Below, in pieces: positions 18,817 to 28,241 of a stretch of 39,486 bases of DNA (its first letter is position 1; each line of letters begins with the position of its first letter). The stretch is from Spirochaetales bacterium (GTDB lineage Bacteria > Spirochaetota > Spirochaetia > UBA9216): the NCBI GenBank assembly GCA_031273605.1, contig JAISRN010000063.1:1-39486 (forward strand), in the 5' to 3' direction. A program made the translations under genes and the position numbers. The notes below the pieces were generated by a model that saw nothing but the letters and a program-made list of their open reading frames with translations, did no database searches and was not told the origin of the DNA.

Positions 18817-20703
18817 TCATTCTTCCGCCACAATATCCAGGGCCGTCTGCACATTCCCGAAGGGCGGGCTGATCTGTATCCCCGCCGGGCTGGCGTGGCG
18901 GCGAATTTGCTCCACAATCTGCCGGGCCAAACGCACCCCCTCCCGGCGGGCGGCTTCCTTATCGGTTTGGGCCTCCATCCTTTTCATTATTTCTTCGGGA
19001 ATCCTTACCCCCGGCACCTCATTGTTTAAAAAGACGGCGTTTTTGTAGGAAGCCAGGGGCCATACCCCCACAATTACCGGAACCTTAGCGGGGCTTATCT
19101 TTTCTAAAAAAAGCAAAAGAGCCTCAGCATCAAAAACAGGCTGGCTGATAAAAAATTGCGCCCCCGCCTGGGCTTTTTTAAAGGCCCGCTCGATTTCCTG
19201 CTCCGGCGTGGTAGAGCTGGGGTCTATCCCCGCCCCAAAAACAAAGCCGGTTTGGGCCGGAAGCAGGCTGCCCCCCGAATCAAGGCCCCGGTTCAGCCGG
19301 CCCGCCAAACTTAACAGGCCCACCGAATCCAGATCAAAAACCCCGGTGGCATCGGGATAACCGCCCAGCTTGGGCGGGTCCCCGGTAATAAAGAGGAGGT
19401 TTCTCAATCCCCCCGCCTGGGCGCCCAGCAGGTCCCCCTGAAGGGCCAGGAGATTCCGATCCCGGCCGCAGATATGGAGCAAGGTTTCCGTTCCCGTCTG
19501 CCGCTCAATTTCCATTGCCGTTACGAGCCCGGAAATTCGGGAAGAAGCCCTGGGCCCATCAGGAAGGTTAATAAAAGAAACGCCCCCCTCCTTTAGGCTT
19601 TGCGCCCGTTTAAGGGTGGGCCCTAAGTCCCAGCCGGAGGGGGGAACCAGCTCTACGATGGTTATCCACTCCCCCCGGGCAAGAGCCCGGCCCAGGGCGG
19701 AACATTCTTCCGGCGCCGGGGGCTGCTTTTCCCGGACCTCGGGCTTAAGGGGCTTTAATTCCGAAGTTTTGCGCCCGGCATCCAGGTTCAGCACCGCTTT
19801 GGCCATTGTGCGGATATGTTCGGCCCCGGTACCGCAGCAGCCGCCGATAATGTTGGCCCCTCCGTTTAAAAACCGCAGGGCATATTCAGAAAAGTAGGAA
19901 GGATCGACCATGTAAATTTGCCGCCCATCCACCTCCTTGGGGAACCCCGCATTAGGCTCCACGGCAAAGGGCTTGGTTACCCAGGGGCGGACAGCGGAAA
20001 GGATCTCAAGCATATCCGCCGGTCCTACCCCGCAGTTGCACCCCACCACATCCACCAGGGGCGATTTATCCAGGCGAAGGGCCTTGTCCAGGGCCTTGTT
20101 CAAAAAAGAAGCCTCGTATTCATCCAAGGCGCTTCCCGAGGTGATTCCGGAAGGGGGGGAAAGGCTAAAGTGGGCCTGAAGGGGAAGGGAGGCGGAAACT
20201 TCTCTCACCGCCTCCGCCGCCAAAAGACATTCGGTAACGCTCCGAAAGGTTTCTAAAAGGATCAGGTCCGGGCCGGCTTCGATTAGGGCTTCGGCCTGGG
20301 CAAGAAAGTAATTCCTGGCCTCCTCCGGGCTTAGCTTCCCCAGGGGGATGAGCCTTTCCCCCAGGGGGCCGATAGAGGCGGCCACGTAGGTTTCCGGCAG
20401 ACCGGCCTCAATCGCCGCCTGCCGGGCCAGCCTAACCCCGGCCTGGTTAATCTCCTCCATTTTGCCGTCAAGATAATGGGCGGCTAACTTAACGGGGCTT
20501 CCGGCAAAGGTATTGGTTGTTAGGGCCTGGGCCCCCGCTTCCAGGTTGGCCCGGTGAATATCCAGGACGATTTCGGGGTTGGTGATATTAATTTCTTCGT
20601 AGCAGCGGTTGACAAAAACTCCCCGGGCATAGATGGCTGTTCCTACCGCCGAATCAAAGAGAAGGACTCCTTTTTTTAGCCGTTCAAGATAGGGAATTTT
20701 CAT
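18817..20703 (-). CDS. Bifunctional homocysteine S-methyltransferase / methylenetetrahydrofolate reductase
   Basis: N-terminal HMT with VVGCNCGVGP and IIGGCCGT zinc ligands; C-terminal MTHFR domain (VELVPPSGWDL, LLFITGDPPK, FISQPVFD). Confidence 0.93.
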   Translation of the reverse strand: MKIPYLERLKKGVLLFDSAVGTAIYARGVFVNRCYEEINITNPEIVLDIHRANLEAGAQALTTNTFAGSPVKLAAHYLDGKMEEINQAGVRLARQAAIEAGLPETYVAASIGPLGERLIPLGKLSPEEARNYFLAQAEALIEAGPDLILLETFRSVTECLLAAEAVREVSASLPLQAHFSLSPPSGITSGSALDEYEASFLNKALDKALRLDKSPLVDVVGCNCGVGPADMLEILSAVRPWVTKPFAVEPNAGFPKEVDGRQIYMVDPSYFSEYALRFLNGGANIIGGCCGTGAEHIRTMAKAVLNLDAGRKTSELKPLKPEVREKQPPAPEECSALGRALARGEWITIVELVPPSGWDLGPTLKRAQSLKEGGVSFINLPDGPRASSRISGLVTAMEIERQTGTETLLHICGRDRNLLALQGDLLGAQAGGLRNLLFITGDPPKLGGYPDATGVFDLDSVGLLSLAGRLNRGLDSGGSLLPAQTGFVFGAGIDPSSTTPEQEIERAFKKAQAGAQFFISQPVFDAEALLLFLEKISPAKVPVIVGVWPLASYKNAVFLNNEVPGVRIPEEIMKRMEAQTDKEAARREGVRLARQIVEQIRRHASPAGIQISPPFGNVQTALDIVAEE

Positions 20704-20737
20704 GGAATCTCCTTAAAGGCCGCCCCGGGAATGATTG

Positions 20738-21490
20738 TTAAAGCTCCCGGCTTAGGCGGATGGCTTCGGCCAGATCGAGCCGGCCTTCGTAGAGGGCCTT
20801 GCCGGTAATCGCTCCCCAAATTTTGCCCTCCCCGGCGGCGGAAGCCCGGGCAATCCGGCGGATGTCCTCCGGGGAGCCCACCCCCCCGGAAAGGATCACC
20901 GGAAGGGCGGCGGCCCGGGCAATGCGGAGGGTGGCTTCGATATCCGGCCCGGTCAAAGCGCCGTCCCGTTCAATATTGGTGTAGATGAGGCTTTCAAAAC
21001 CCATATCCGCCGCCTGCCGGGCCAGGTCTTCGTCTTGGATTGCCGAAGCCTCCTCCCAGCCCGCCACCCGGACCAGGCCATTCCGGGCGTCAATACCGGC
21101 GATAAAAACCCGGCCATAGCGGGCAATCCAGGATTCCACGGTTTGGGGTTCCTTAACCAAAAGGGTACCGATAATAAGACGGTCAATCCCCAGGCCAAGA
21201 AGTTCTTCCACATCCCCCTCAGTCCGGATTCCGCCGCCGGCTTCTATCACCACCCCGGGGTTCAGGCTTTTAACGGCCTCCCGAATTTTCCCCAGGGCCT
21301 GCCGATTGTTCAGCCCTCCCCTCCGGGCCGCCCCCAGGTCTACCAGGTGAAGGCGTTCCGCCCCCCAAAGCACGAATTGCCGGGCTGTCCCGGCCGGATC
21401 GCCTGAGTAAACCTGGGAGCGGTTATAATCCCCCTGGGTCAACCGGACGCACCGGCCGTCCAATAAATCAATGGCAGGAATGACGATCAA
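20738..21490 (-). CDS. hisA: Phosphoribosylformimino-5-aminoimidazole carboxamide ribotide isomerase
   Basis: MIVIPAIDLLDGRCVRLTQGDY, IEAGGGIRTEGDVEELL, YTNIERDGALTGPD, SGGVGSPEDI. Confidence 0.95.
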   Translation of the reverse strand: MIVIPAIDLLDGRCVRLTQGDYNRSQVYSGDPAGTARQFVLWGAERLHLVDLGAARRGGLNNRQALGKIREAVKSLNPGVVIEAGGGIRTEGDVEELLGLGIDRLIIGTLLVKEPQTVESWIARYGRVFIAGIDARNGLVRVAGWEEASAIQDEDLARQAADMGFESLIYTNIERDGALTGPDIEATLRIARAAALPVILSGGVGSPEDIRRIARASAAGEGKIWGAITGKALYEGRLDLAEAIRLSREL

Positions 21491-21662
21491 ATCCTTTTCT
21501 CCAAACCCCGAAAGTCCGTATTTAGAGTCTATATCATAGTTCCCCTGGGAGGCTTTGTCAATTAATCGCTTTTTATCTGTGATTCATCATTTTTTTGCCG
21601 TCCTCTGCCGTAAAAAAGCCATTTCGGATATAATTTGAACAAAAGATTGCCAAGGAGCGCCC

Positions 21663-22883
21663 ATGCCCTCAACCAGCCGGAAAACCCAAAATTTTACCGA
21701 ATCGGTAATTCGGCGAATGACCCGGATTGCCAATGAACACGGAGCTATTAACCTGTCCCAGGGCTTTCCCGATTTTGATCCCCCCCGGGAACTCACCGCG
21801 GCCCTGGCAAACCTGGCCCCCGCCGGCCCTCACCAGTACGCCATTACCTGGGGGGCGGAGAATTTTCGCCTGGCCCTGGCCCGTAAGCAAAGCCGGCTGA
21901 TGGGTATCCCCGTGGATGGGGACAGGCACATCACCGTAACCTGCGGCGCCACCGAAGCGATGATGGCCGCCATGGTAAGCGTGATCAATCCCGGCGACCA
22001 GGTCATTGTTTTTTCCCCTTTTTACGAAAATTACGGCGCCGACGCCATTCTCTCCGGAGCCGAACCGTTGTATGTTCCCCTGCTGCCCCCGGACTTTGGC
22101 TTTGACCGGGCCGTTCTCAGGGCCGCCTTTGAGCGCCGTCCCAAGGCTCTGATTCTCTGCAACCCCAGCAATCCCTCGGGCAAAGTCTTTACCCGGGAAG
22201 AACTCCTCTACATCGCCTCCCTGGCGGAAGAATTTGATGCGTGGGTGATCACCGATGAGGTTTACGAACATATTGTCTATAAGCCCGCGGCCCATGTGTA
22301 CTTTGCCGCCCTGCCCGGCATGGCGGAACGGACCATCAGTTGTTCTTCCCTTTCTAAAACCTATTCCATTACCGGCTGGCGGCTGGGCTACACCATTGCC
22401 AACGAGGAGGTTACCGGGATTATCCGCAAAGTACATGATTTTCTTACGGTGGGCGCGGCGGCCCCCCTCCAGGAAGCGGCGGTAACCGCCCTTAACTTTC
22501 CCGGCAGCTATTATCAAGGGCTCTTGGATAGCTACACGAAAAAGCGGGACCTTTTTCTCCGCTGCCTGGACGAGGCAGGACTGTCTTACATTAAACCCCA
22601 GGGGGCCTATTACGTGCTGGTGGATGTGGGGGAATTTGATGGAAGCGACGATACCCGGTTTTGCGAGTGGCTGGTCCGGGAGGTTAAGGTGGCCGCGGTG
22701 CCCGGTTCCAGTTTTTTTAAAACCGGGGAAGATGGCGGCCGGATAAGCCGCCTTATCCGGTTTCACTTTGCCAAAAAAGAGGAAACTCTCCGCCTGGCAG
22801 GGGAGCGGCTGGGAAACCTGAAAAAAATCTGGGCCGCCAGGGGGTACGGGACGGAAAATGGGGACATTTCTATTGAACGCTGA
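21663..22883 (+). CDS. PLP-dependent class I/II aminotransferase
   Basis: INLSQGFPDFDPP, CNPSNPSGKVF, SLSKTYSITGWRLGY Lys site. Confidence 0.95.
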   Translation: MPSTSRKTQNFTESVIRRMTRIANEHGAINLSQGFPDFDPPRELTAALANLAPAGPHQYAITWGAENFRLALARKQSRLMGIPVDGDRHITVTCGATEAMMAAMVSVINPGDQVIVFSPFYENYGADAILSGAEPLYVPLLPPDFGFDRAVLRAAFERRPKALILCNPSNPSGKVFTREELLYIASLAEEFDAWVITDEVYEHIVYKPAAHVYFAALPGMAERTISCSSLSKTYSITGWRLGYTIANEEVTGIIRKVHDFLTVGAAAPLQEAAVTALNFPGSYYQGLLDSYTKKRDLFLRCLDEAGLSYIKPQGAYYVLVDVGEFDGSDDTRFCEWLVREVKVAAVPGSSFFKTGEDGGRISRLIRFHFAKKEETLRLAGERLGNLKKIWAARGYGTENGDISIER

Positions 22884-22895
22884 CAAACGCTGACA
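22862..22895. repeat. IS-end-like dispersed repeat, copy 2, overlapping the aminotransferase stop
   Basis: GGACATTTCTATTGAACGCTGACAAACGCTGACA; contains AACGCTGACA twice in tandem. Confidence 0.6.
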
Positions 22896-23012
22896 TCCAA
22901 AAATTTACAGATTGACCAATTAACTGCCGTACGAAATTTTTATAAGTCAAAACTATACTCTTTGCTGGAAACGGAAAACACCAAATTATGGCATTATGGG
23001 AAATAGATGATT

Positions 23013-23450
23013 TTATTTCCCATCATCAACAGACTCGCCTTGAATATCCGGCGGCGGAGGGTCCTGCCTTTTAATGTAGCCCGTGCAAAGCATGGCGGCG
23101 GTCAGGCTGCGATCCTCATCGTAAATGTTAACCTGATAAGTGCAGAGCCGTCGCTGGGTGGACACTTCTTTGGCCTCGGCGGTAATAATTTTCCCTCTGG
23201 GGCTTTTAATGAAGGACATGGAAACATTGATGCCCACTGTGGGCTGCCCCCCCGCATTGCAGGCGGCGGCAAAGGCGTAATCCCCCAGGGTAAAAAGAGC
23301 GCCCCCCTGAACCATGTCCACCCCGTTGAGGTGCTTGTCCTCCACCGCCATAGACGCCAGGGCGTAACCGGGATCAACCTTAATTAATTCAATTCCGGCC
23401 AACCGGGCAAACCGGTCATTTTGAATGTTTTTAACAAGATGAATATCCAT
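23013..23450 (-). CDS. PaaI-like hotdog-fold thioesterase
   Basis: HLNGVDMVQGGALFTLGDYAFAAACNAGG hotdog signature. Confidence 0.9.
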   Translation of the reverse strand: MDIHLVKNIQNDRFARLAGIELIKVDPGYALASMAVEDKHLNGVDMVQGGALFTLGDYAFAAACNAGGQPTVGINVSMSFIKSPRGKIITAEAKEVSTQRRLCTYQVNIYDEDRSLTAAMLCTGYIKRQDPPPPDIQGESVDDGK

Positions 23451-23460
23451 TTCCCGCCCC

Positions 23461-24588
23461 CTAGGGTTTTTCAGTAAGGCAGAGTTTACCGCCCCGGGTT
23501 ATGGGAATTCCCTCAGGGGATCCCGGGCCTAGGGCCGTTATGTCCGGGGAGAGGACCAGACCGTCAAGATGAATAAGGGAATCCCCGTCCCCGTCATAAT
23601 TTGTACCGATAGCAAAGTGGCAGGTTTCATAGACCTTTTCATCTTCCAGCATGTTGCCGGTAATCCGGCAGGCCGGGTTGGTGCCGATCCCCAGTTCCCC
23701 AAGGCCCCGGGCAAACCTCGCATAGGAGGCCCCCAGGCCGGGTTTAAGCCTGCCGTCCTTTTCAAAGGCGTACGCGTTATTTTCAGCCAGGGTAATTGTT
23801 TCCCTCAGGGCCTCCGCCTCCGCCCCGCCGGTAATTTCGGTGATAAAGCCCTTTTCGTAAACCACCCGGATAGGGGTTTGGATAACAATAACCCCCTGGT
23901 GGGCGCTTATGGAGCCGTCAAACACAATAACCCCTTCCGCGCTGCCCACCACCGGCGAAACAAAGGTTTCCCCCGCCGGAAGATTGCCTCCCGCGCCGGG
24001 CTGGGAAAAATCCCCGTCATCGCAAAGGGCCGTCCGGTTTTTAAGGCTAAAGGTAATATCCGTTCCGCCGGGGGAGGTTATCCGTACCGCCTCGGCGGGA
24101 TCAAGGATTTTTTTAATCCAGTGGCTTTCGGCCTTCATGCGCCGGTAATCCACGGGAATGGTCCGGATAAACATATCCCTGGTAGCCGAAGGCGACCAGA
24201 AGGAGCGCATTTTTTTGGTTTTTATCAGGTAATCAAAAGTATTGTTAACGGCTTTGCCGTTATGCTGAAACGGGTTGGCCATGGCAGCCCGGTCCTTGCC
24301 CATTTTTTCGGCGCTCATGGAAATACAGACCTCCGGCGCCGTGCCGATGGCTCCGATTACCGCTTCTTCGCAAAAAGAAAGCTGGTCTTTGATTTCCTGG
24401 CAGATTAGAACCGGCCGGCCCTGCTGCTCCAAAACCGCATGGTAAAGGCTTGCGGATATTTCCGCTACTTCAATTTCGGGGTTGGTAATGATTAAAACCC
24501 TTTCTCCGGGCTTAACCTGCAGCACATCCTGAACCGCCACCCTGGCGGCCTCGCAAAGGCGGGAATCCAGCTGATCCTTAGTTTTCAT
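23461..24588 (-). CDS. M29-like aminopeptidase
   Basis: ALCDDGDFSQPGAGGNLPAGETFVSPV, GELGIGTNP, HFAIGTNYDG...HLDGLV metal-ligand pattern. Confidence 0.8.
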   Translation of the reverse strand: MKTKDQLDSRLCEAARVAVQDVLQVKPGERVLIITNPEIEVAEISASLYHAVLEQQGRPVLICQEIKDQLSFCEEAVIGAIGTAPEVCISMSAEKMGKDRAAMANPFQHNGKAVNNTFDYLIKTKKMRSFWSPSATRDMFIRTIPVDYRRMKAESHWIKKILDPAEAVRITSPGGTDITFSLKNRTALCDDGDFSQPGAGGNLPAGETFVSPVVGSAEGVIVFDGSISAHQGVIVIQTPIRVVYEKGFITEITGGAEAEALRETITLAENNAYAFEKDGRLKPGLGASYARFARGLGELGIGTNPACRITGNMLEDEKVYETCHFAIGTNYDGDGDSLIHLDGLVLSPDITALGPGSPEGIPITRGGKLCLTEKP

Positions 24589-24670
24589 AGTAAAATCAGG
24601 TTAATGTTTTTTAAAAAAATTGACAAGGGTTAAAATGAAGAACCCCGGCGACAGAACCCCGGCCGGACGG

Positions 24671-24699
24671 TTGTCAAAGGGCGTTAAAAACAATAAGAT
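24671..24699 (+). promoter_or_regulatory. Promoter TTGTCA-17-TAAGAT, 7 nt upstream of plsC ATG at 24707
   Basis: -35 24671-24676, -10 24694-24699. Confidence 0.6.
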
Positions 24700-24706
24700 A
24701 AACAGC

Positions 24707-25474
24707 ATGGTACGATCCCTTTTGTTTGGATTCTTTTTTTGGCTTTACACTATGTTTATATCTCTGGCTATCATACCCATAGGCCTTTGCCTGCTTTTCC
24801 GGCGGCCCCAGGCGGCGGACCGCATTTTTTCTAAATTGGTGGGCGCCTGGGGGCGGACGGTTTTTATCATGGCCGGAATTAAAGTTGAAGTCCGGGGGAA
24901 AGAAAAACTCCCCCCCCACGACAGGATCTGCTTTGTTTCCAACCATCAAAGCTATGGGGACATTCCTTTGATCCTGGGTTATCTGGGAAAAAAGACCGGC
25001 TTTATCGCCAAGCGGGAACTTTCCCGGGTTCCCATTCTCAGCTTTTGGATGAAACAGCTTCAATGTATTTTTATTAACCGGGGGCACGGCAACCAATCTA
25101 TCCGGCTCATTGCCGAAGGAATGAAAAAAATCTCCCAGGGGCGTCCCCTGGTAATTTTTCCCGAAGGCCACCGGTCAAAGGACGGCGTTATGAGGCACTT
25201 TAAATCCGGGGGCATTCACTTAGCGGCCAATGAAGATATTACCATTGTTCCCCTCACCATAGACGGAATGTTCCATGCTTATGAAGAAAAAAAACGGATA
25301 ACGCCGGGAACGGCAATTATCACAGTACACGATCCCATCGAAACTACCGGTTTAAGCCCGGAAAATCGCAGGGCTCTTACAAAGCAAATTCAAAATATTA
25401 TCTGTGAGGCTCTGCCGGAACAGTACCGCATAAAGGCAGAAAAACCCGCTGAACAGATCCGGGGAGAAGAATAG
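24707..25474 (+). CDS. plsC: 1-acyl-sn-glycerol-3-phosphate acyltransferase
   Basis: VSNHQSYGDIP (HX4D), FINRGHGNQSIR, VIFPEGHRSKDG; start refined to MVRSLLFG. Confidence 0.88.
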   Translation: MVRSLLFGFFFWLYTMFISLAIIPIGLCLLFRRPQAADRIFSKLVGAWGRTVFIMAGIKVEVRGKEKLPPHDRICFVSNHQSYGDIPLILGYLGKKTGFIAKRELSRVPILSFWMKQLQCIFINRGHGNQSIRLIAEGMKKISQGRPLVIFPEGHRSKDGVMRHFKSGGIHLAANEDITIVPLTIDGMFHAYEEKKRITPGTAIITVHDPIETTGLSPENRRALTKQIQNIICEALPEQYRIKAEKPAEQIRGEE

Positions 25475-25476
25475 CC

Positions 25477-26076
25477 ATGTTTATTGTGTGTCTGGATTTG
25501 GAAGGAGTTTTGGTTCCCGAAATTTGGATTAACGTTTCCCGGTTCACCGGGATTGACGAACTCAAACTCACCACCCGGGATATTCCGGATTATGATGAAC
25601 TGATGAAAAGGCGCCTTTCTCTTTTAAAAGAACATAATCTAACCCTTGCCGAAATTGCCGGGGTAATTAACCGGATGGACCCCCTGCCCGGCGCAGGGAA
25701 ATTTCTCTCTGCCTTAAGAGAAAAAACCCAGGTCATTATCCTGTCGGACACCTTTACCCAGTTTGCCGCCCCCCTGATGAAAAAACTCTCCTGGCCCACC
25801 CTTTTTTGCAATCAATTAATCGTTAATGACGAAGGCAGAATCGTAGACTACGTACTTAGGCAGGCTGAGGGAAAAGCCAAAGCCGTGGGGGCCTTTCAGT
25901 CTATGGGCTTTCAGGTTTTTGCCGCCGGGGATTCTTATAACGACCTGGGGATGATCCGCCGGGCGGAAAGGGGCGCCCTTTTCTGCGCGCCCCCGGCCAT
26001 TATCAAGGACAACCGGGATATTCCGGCGGTTCAGGATTACCCCCAGTTGGCCGCCCTTATCGATCAGGTCCTTTAA
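25477..26076 (+). CDS. thrH: Phosphoserine phosphatase / homoserine phosphotransferase ThrH
   Basis: CLDLEGVLVPEIWINVS, ILSDTFTQFAAPLMKKLSWPTLFCN, AAGDSYNDLGM. Confidence 0.92.
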   Translation: MFIVCLDLEGVLVPEIWINVSRFTGIDELKLTTRDIPDYDELMKRRLSLLKEHNLTLAEIAGVINRMDPLPGAGKFLSALREKTQVIILSDTFTQFAAPLMKKLSWPTLFCNQLIVNDEGRIVDYVLRQAEGKAKAVGAFQSMGFQVFAAGDSYNDLGMIRRAERGALFCAPPAIIKDNRDIPAVQDYPQLAALIDQVL

Positions 26077-26118
26077 AACGGTTCTCCGGAGCAGCTCCCG
26101 GAAGGGGGAAAAAGGCTA

Positions 26119-28230
26119 TTAATTTTGCCGGGACGGCGGGTCCGGGGGTTCCATGGCTGGGGGTTTTATGGCTTCCAGTTCTTTAAGCCATTCCGCCGGG
26201 GCCCCATCGGAGGGCATACGCCAGTCTCCCCGGGGAGACAGCGCCAGGGTTCCTACCTTGGGGCCGTCGGGCAGGCAGGACCGTTTAAACTGCTGAGAAA
26301 AAAACCGGGTGTAAAAAACCTTTAACCACTTAAGAATTGCTTCCGGGGCAAAGGTTTCCCCGGCATCTCCCGGGGCTTCCTTGTCCGCCTTCCGGGGAGC
26401 AAAGGCCAAACAAGCCAGAAAAAAAACCTTGGCGGGAGAAAATCCGCAGCGAATCCCGTTGTAAAGAAAAAAATCATGGAGCAGATAGGGCCCTATGAGG
26501 CTTTCGGTTTTCTGGGCAATTTCCCCTGCCTTGTCCGGCGGCAAAAGCTCAGGACTGATGGGAGTGTTGATAATGTCCCGGAGAACCCTGGCGGCCTCTG
26601 CCTGCCCCTCCTCCTCCAAACTGTCTCCGGCAAAGGCCACCAGGTACTTGACCAGAGTTTTGGGAACCCCCGCGTTGACGGAATACATGGACATATGATC
26701 GCCGTTGTAAGTACACCATCCCAAGGCCAGTTCGGAGAGGTCCCCGGTGCCCACCACCAGGCCCTTTATCATATTGGCGGTATTCATTAAGAGGGAAGTA
26801 CGGTAACGGGCCTGCACGTTTTCATAGGCGGCATCCCGGCTGTCTGCGGAGTGATTTAAGTCGGCAAGCTGTTTAAGGCAGGCTTCTTTAATATCCACCT
26901 GCCTTAAATCCACCCCCAGGGCGGCGGAAAGGGCCTGCACATTGGCCAAGGTTCGCCCGGTGGTGCCGAAACCGGGCATGGTAAGGCAGTGGATGTCCCG
27001 TCGGCTGCGGCCCAGCCCATCAAAGGCCCGGACACACACCAAAAGAGCCAGGGTGGAATCCAGCCCCCCCGAAAGCCCCAGGACGGCCCTGGAACAGCCC
27101 GAGGCCTTAAACCGGGCCGTCAAGCCTGCCGCCTGAATCGAAAGGATCTCCTCGCAGCGCCTCCTCCGGTCTTCACTGTTTTGAGGAACAAAGGGCCGGG
27201 GGTCCAGGGGCCGCAGGAGGGTCGTTTTTGCCCCAGGGGTTTTTTCTGTGGAAGGCTTTGCCGGCAAAACGGCTTTTCCGGAGACCTCCGGGGCGGCCAG
27301 GCCAAAATTAATTCGCCGCAGATTAAGCCGGGGGCCTTCTATCCCGGCCCCTTGGGAAAAACTTGAACTTCGGCTTCTTTCGTGGGCCAGGTAGGCCGGA
27401 TCCAGGTCCGCAATAACAAGCTCCGGCGTCCTCTGAAACCGCCTTGCCTGGGCCAGCAGCCGGCCGTTTTCCGCAATCAGGGCATCGCCGCCATAAACCA
27501 GATCCGTGGTGGATTCCCCTGCCCCTGCCGAAACATACAAATAAGCGGCGATACACCGGGCGCTTTGGCTTAACACCAGGTCTTTCCGGTATTGGGCCTT
27601 GCCTACCAGCTCGTTGGAGGCGGAAAGGTTAAAGATAACGCTGGCCCCTCCCAAGGCTAAATAGGAAGAGGGGGGCGCCGGGGCCCAAAGGTCCTCGCAG
27701 ATTTCCACCCCCAGAATGAAGGCCGGATCGCCCCGGTCATAAAAAAGCAGGTCCGTTCCAAAGGGAATGTCCCCGCCCCCCTGCCCCCAGGGAATTGAGG
27801 CAAAGTCCGGCCGGTTCCAAACCGCGGCGGCGGAGGTAAACCAGCGTTGTTCATAAAATTCCCCGGTGTTGGGCAGGTAGGTTTTGGGCACAAGGCCGAT
27901 GATCCGCCCCCCCCAAGCCAGGGCGGCGCAGTTAAAGAGGAGCCCCCGAGCCCTGACCGGAAGGCCGAATACCAGCAGCGGGTCCTCCGGTTTAAGCCCC
28001 GCGGCCAGGTCCAGAGCAGCCCGGCGGGCTTCTTCCAAAAGCCGTTCCTGATAAAAAAGGTCGCCGCAGGTGTAGGCGCAGAGAACTAATTCAGGAAAAA
28101 CCACCGCCCGGGCGCCTAAAGCCCCGGCCCGGCGGTATAAATCACCCACCGCCCGGAGGTTGGCCCCGACATCCCCGGGTTGGACCGGAGGAACCGCCCC
28201 GGCCGCCCGGACAAATCCCCATTCTTGCAT
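26119..28230 (-). CDS. nadE: Glutamine-dependent NAD(+) synthetase
   Basis: N-terminal nitrilase domain (FPELVLCAYTCGDLF, GVEICEDLW); C-terminal LGLSGGLDSTLALLV PP-loop, GTGDLSELALGWCTYNGDHMSMY; ATG at 28230 follows GAGG. Confidence 0.95.
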   Translation of the reverse strand: MQEWGFVRAAGAVPPVQPGDVGANLRAVGDLYRRAGALGARAVVFPELVLCAYTCGDLFYQERLLEEARRAALDLAAGLKPEDPLLVFGLPVRARGLLFNCAALAWGGRIIGLVPKTYLPNTGEFYEQRWFTSAAAVWNRPDFASIPWGQGGGDIPFGTDLLFYDRGDPAFILGVEICEDLWAPAPPSSYLALGGASVIFNLSASNELVGKAQYRKDLVLSQSARCIAAYLYVSAGAGESTTDLVYGGDALIAENGRLLAQARRFQRTPELVIADLDPAYLAHERSRSSSFSQGAGIEGPRLNLRRINFGLAAPEVSGKAVLPAKPSTEKTPGAKTTLLRPLDPRPFVPQNSEDRRRRCEEILSIQAAGLTARFKASGCSRAVLGLSGGLDSTLALLVCVRAFDGLGRSRRDIHCLTMPGFGTTGRTLANVQALSAALGVDLRQVDIKEACLKQLADLNHSADSRDAAYENVQARYRTSLLMNTANMIKGLVVGTGDLSELALGWCTYNGDHMSMYSVNAGVPKTLVKYLVAFAGDSLEEEGQAEAARVLRDIINTPISPELLPPDKAGEIAQKTESLIGPYLLHDFFLYNGIRCGFSPAKVFFLACLAFAPRKADKEAPGDAGETFAPEAILKWLKVFYTRFFSQQFKRSCLPDGPKVGTLALSPRGDWRMPSDGAPAEWLKELEAIKPPAMEPPDPPSRQN

Positions 28231-28241
28231 GGTTTTAAACC

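Noticed and set aside
18817-20703. Homocysteine methyltransferase/MTHFR fusion as a novel architecture
   Set aside because: This fusion is already known (YitJ-type bifunctional enzymes).
21669-22886. 405-aa antisense ORF opposite the aminotransferase
   Set aside because: It is in exact codon register with the sense gene, so it only reflects rare use of TTA/CTA/TCA codons. The translation has no recognisable domain and the sense protein is clearly real.
22996-23023. 10-bp inverted repeat ATGGGAAATA/TATTTCCCAT at the end of the thioesterase gene
   Set aside because: Probably an ordinary 3' hairpin between convergent genes; it lacks a T run, so I did not call a terminator.
23569-24408. 279-aa antisense ORF opposite the M29-like aminopeptidase
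   Set aside because: Antisense to a well-supported gene with no domain signature or own SD.
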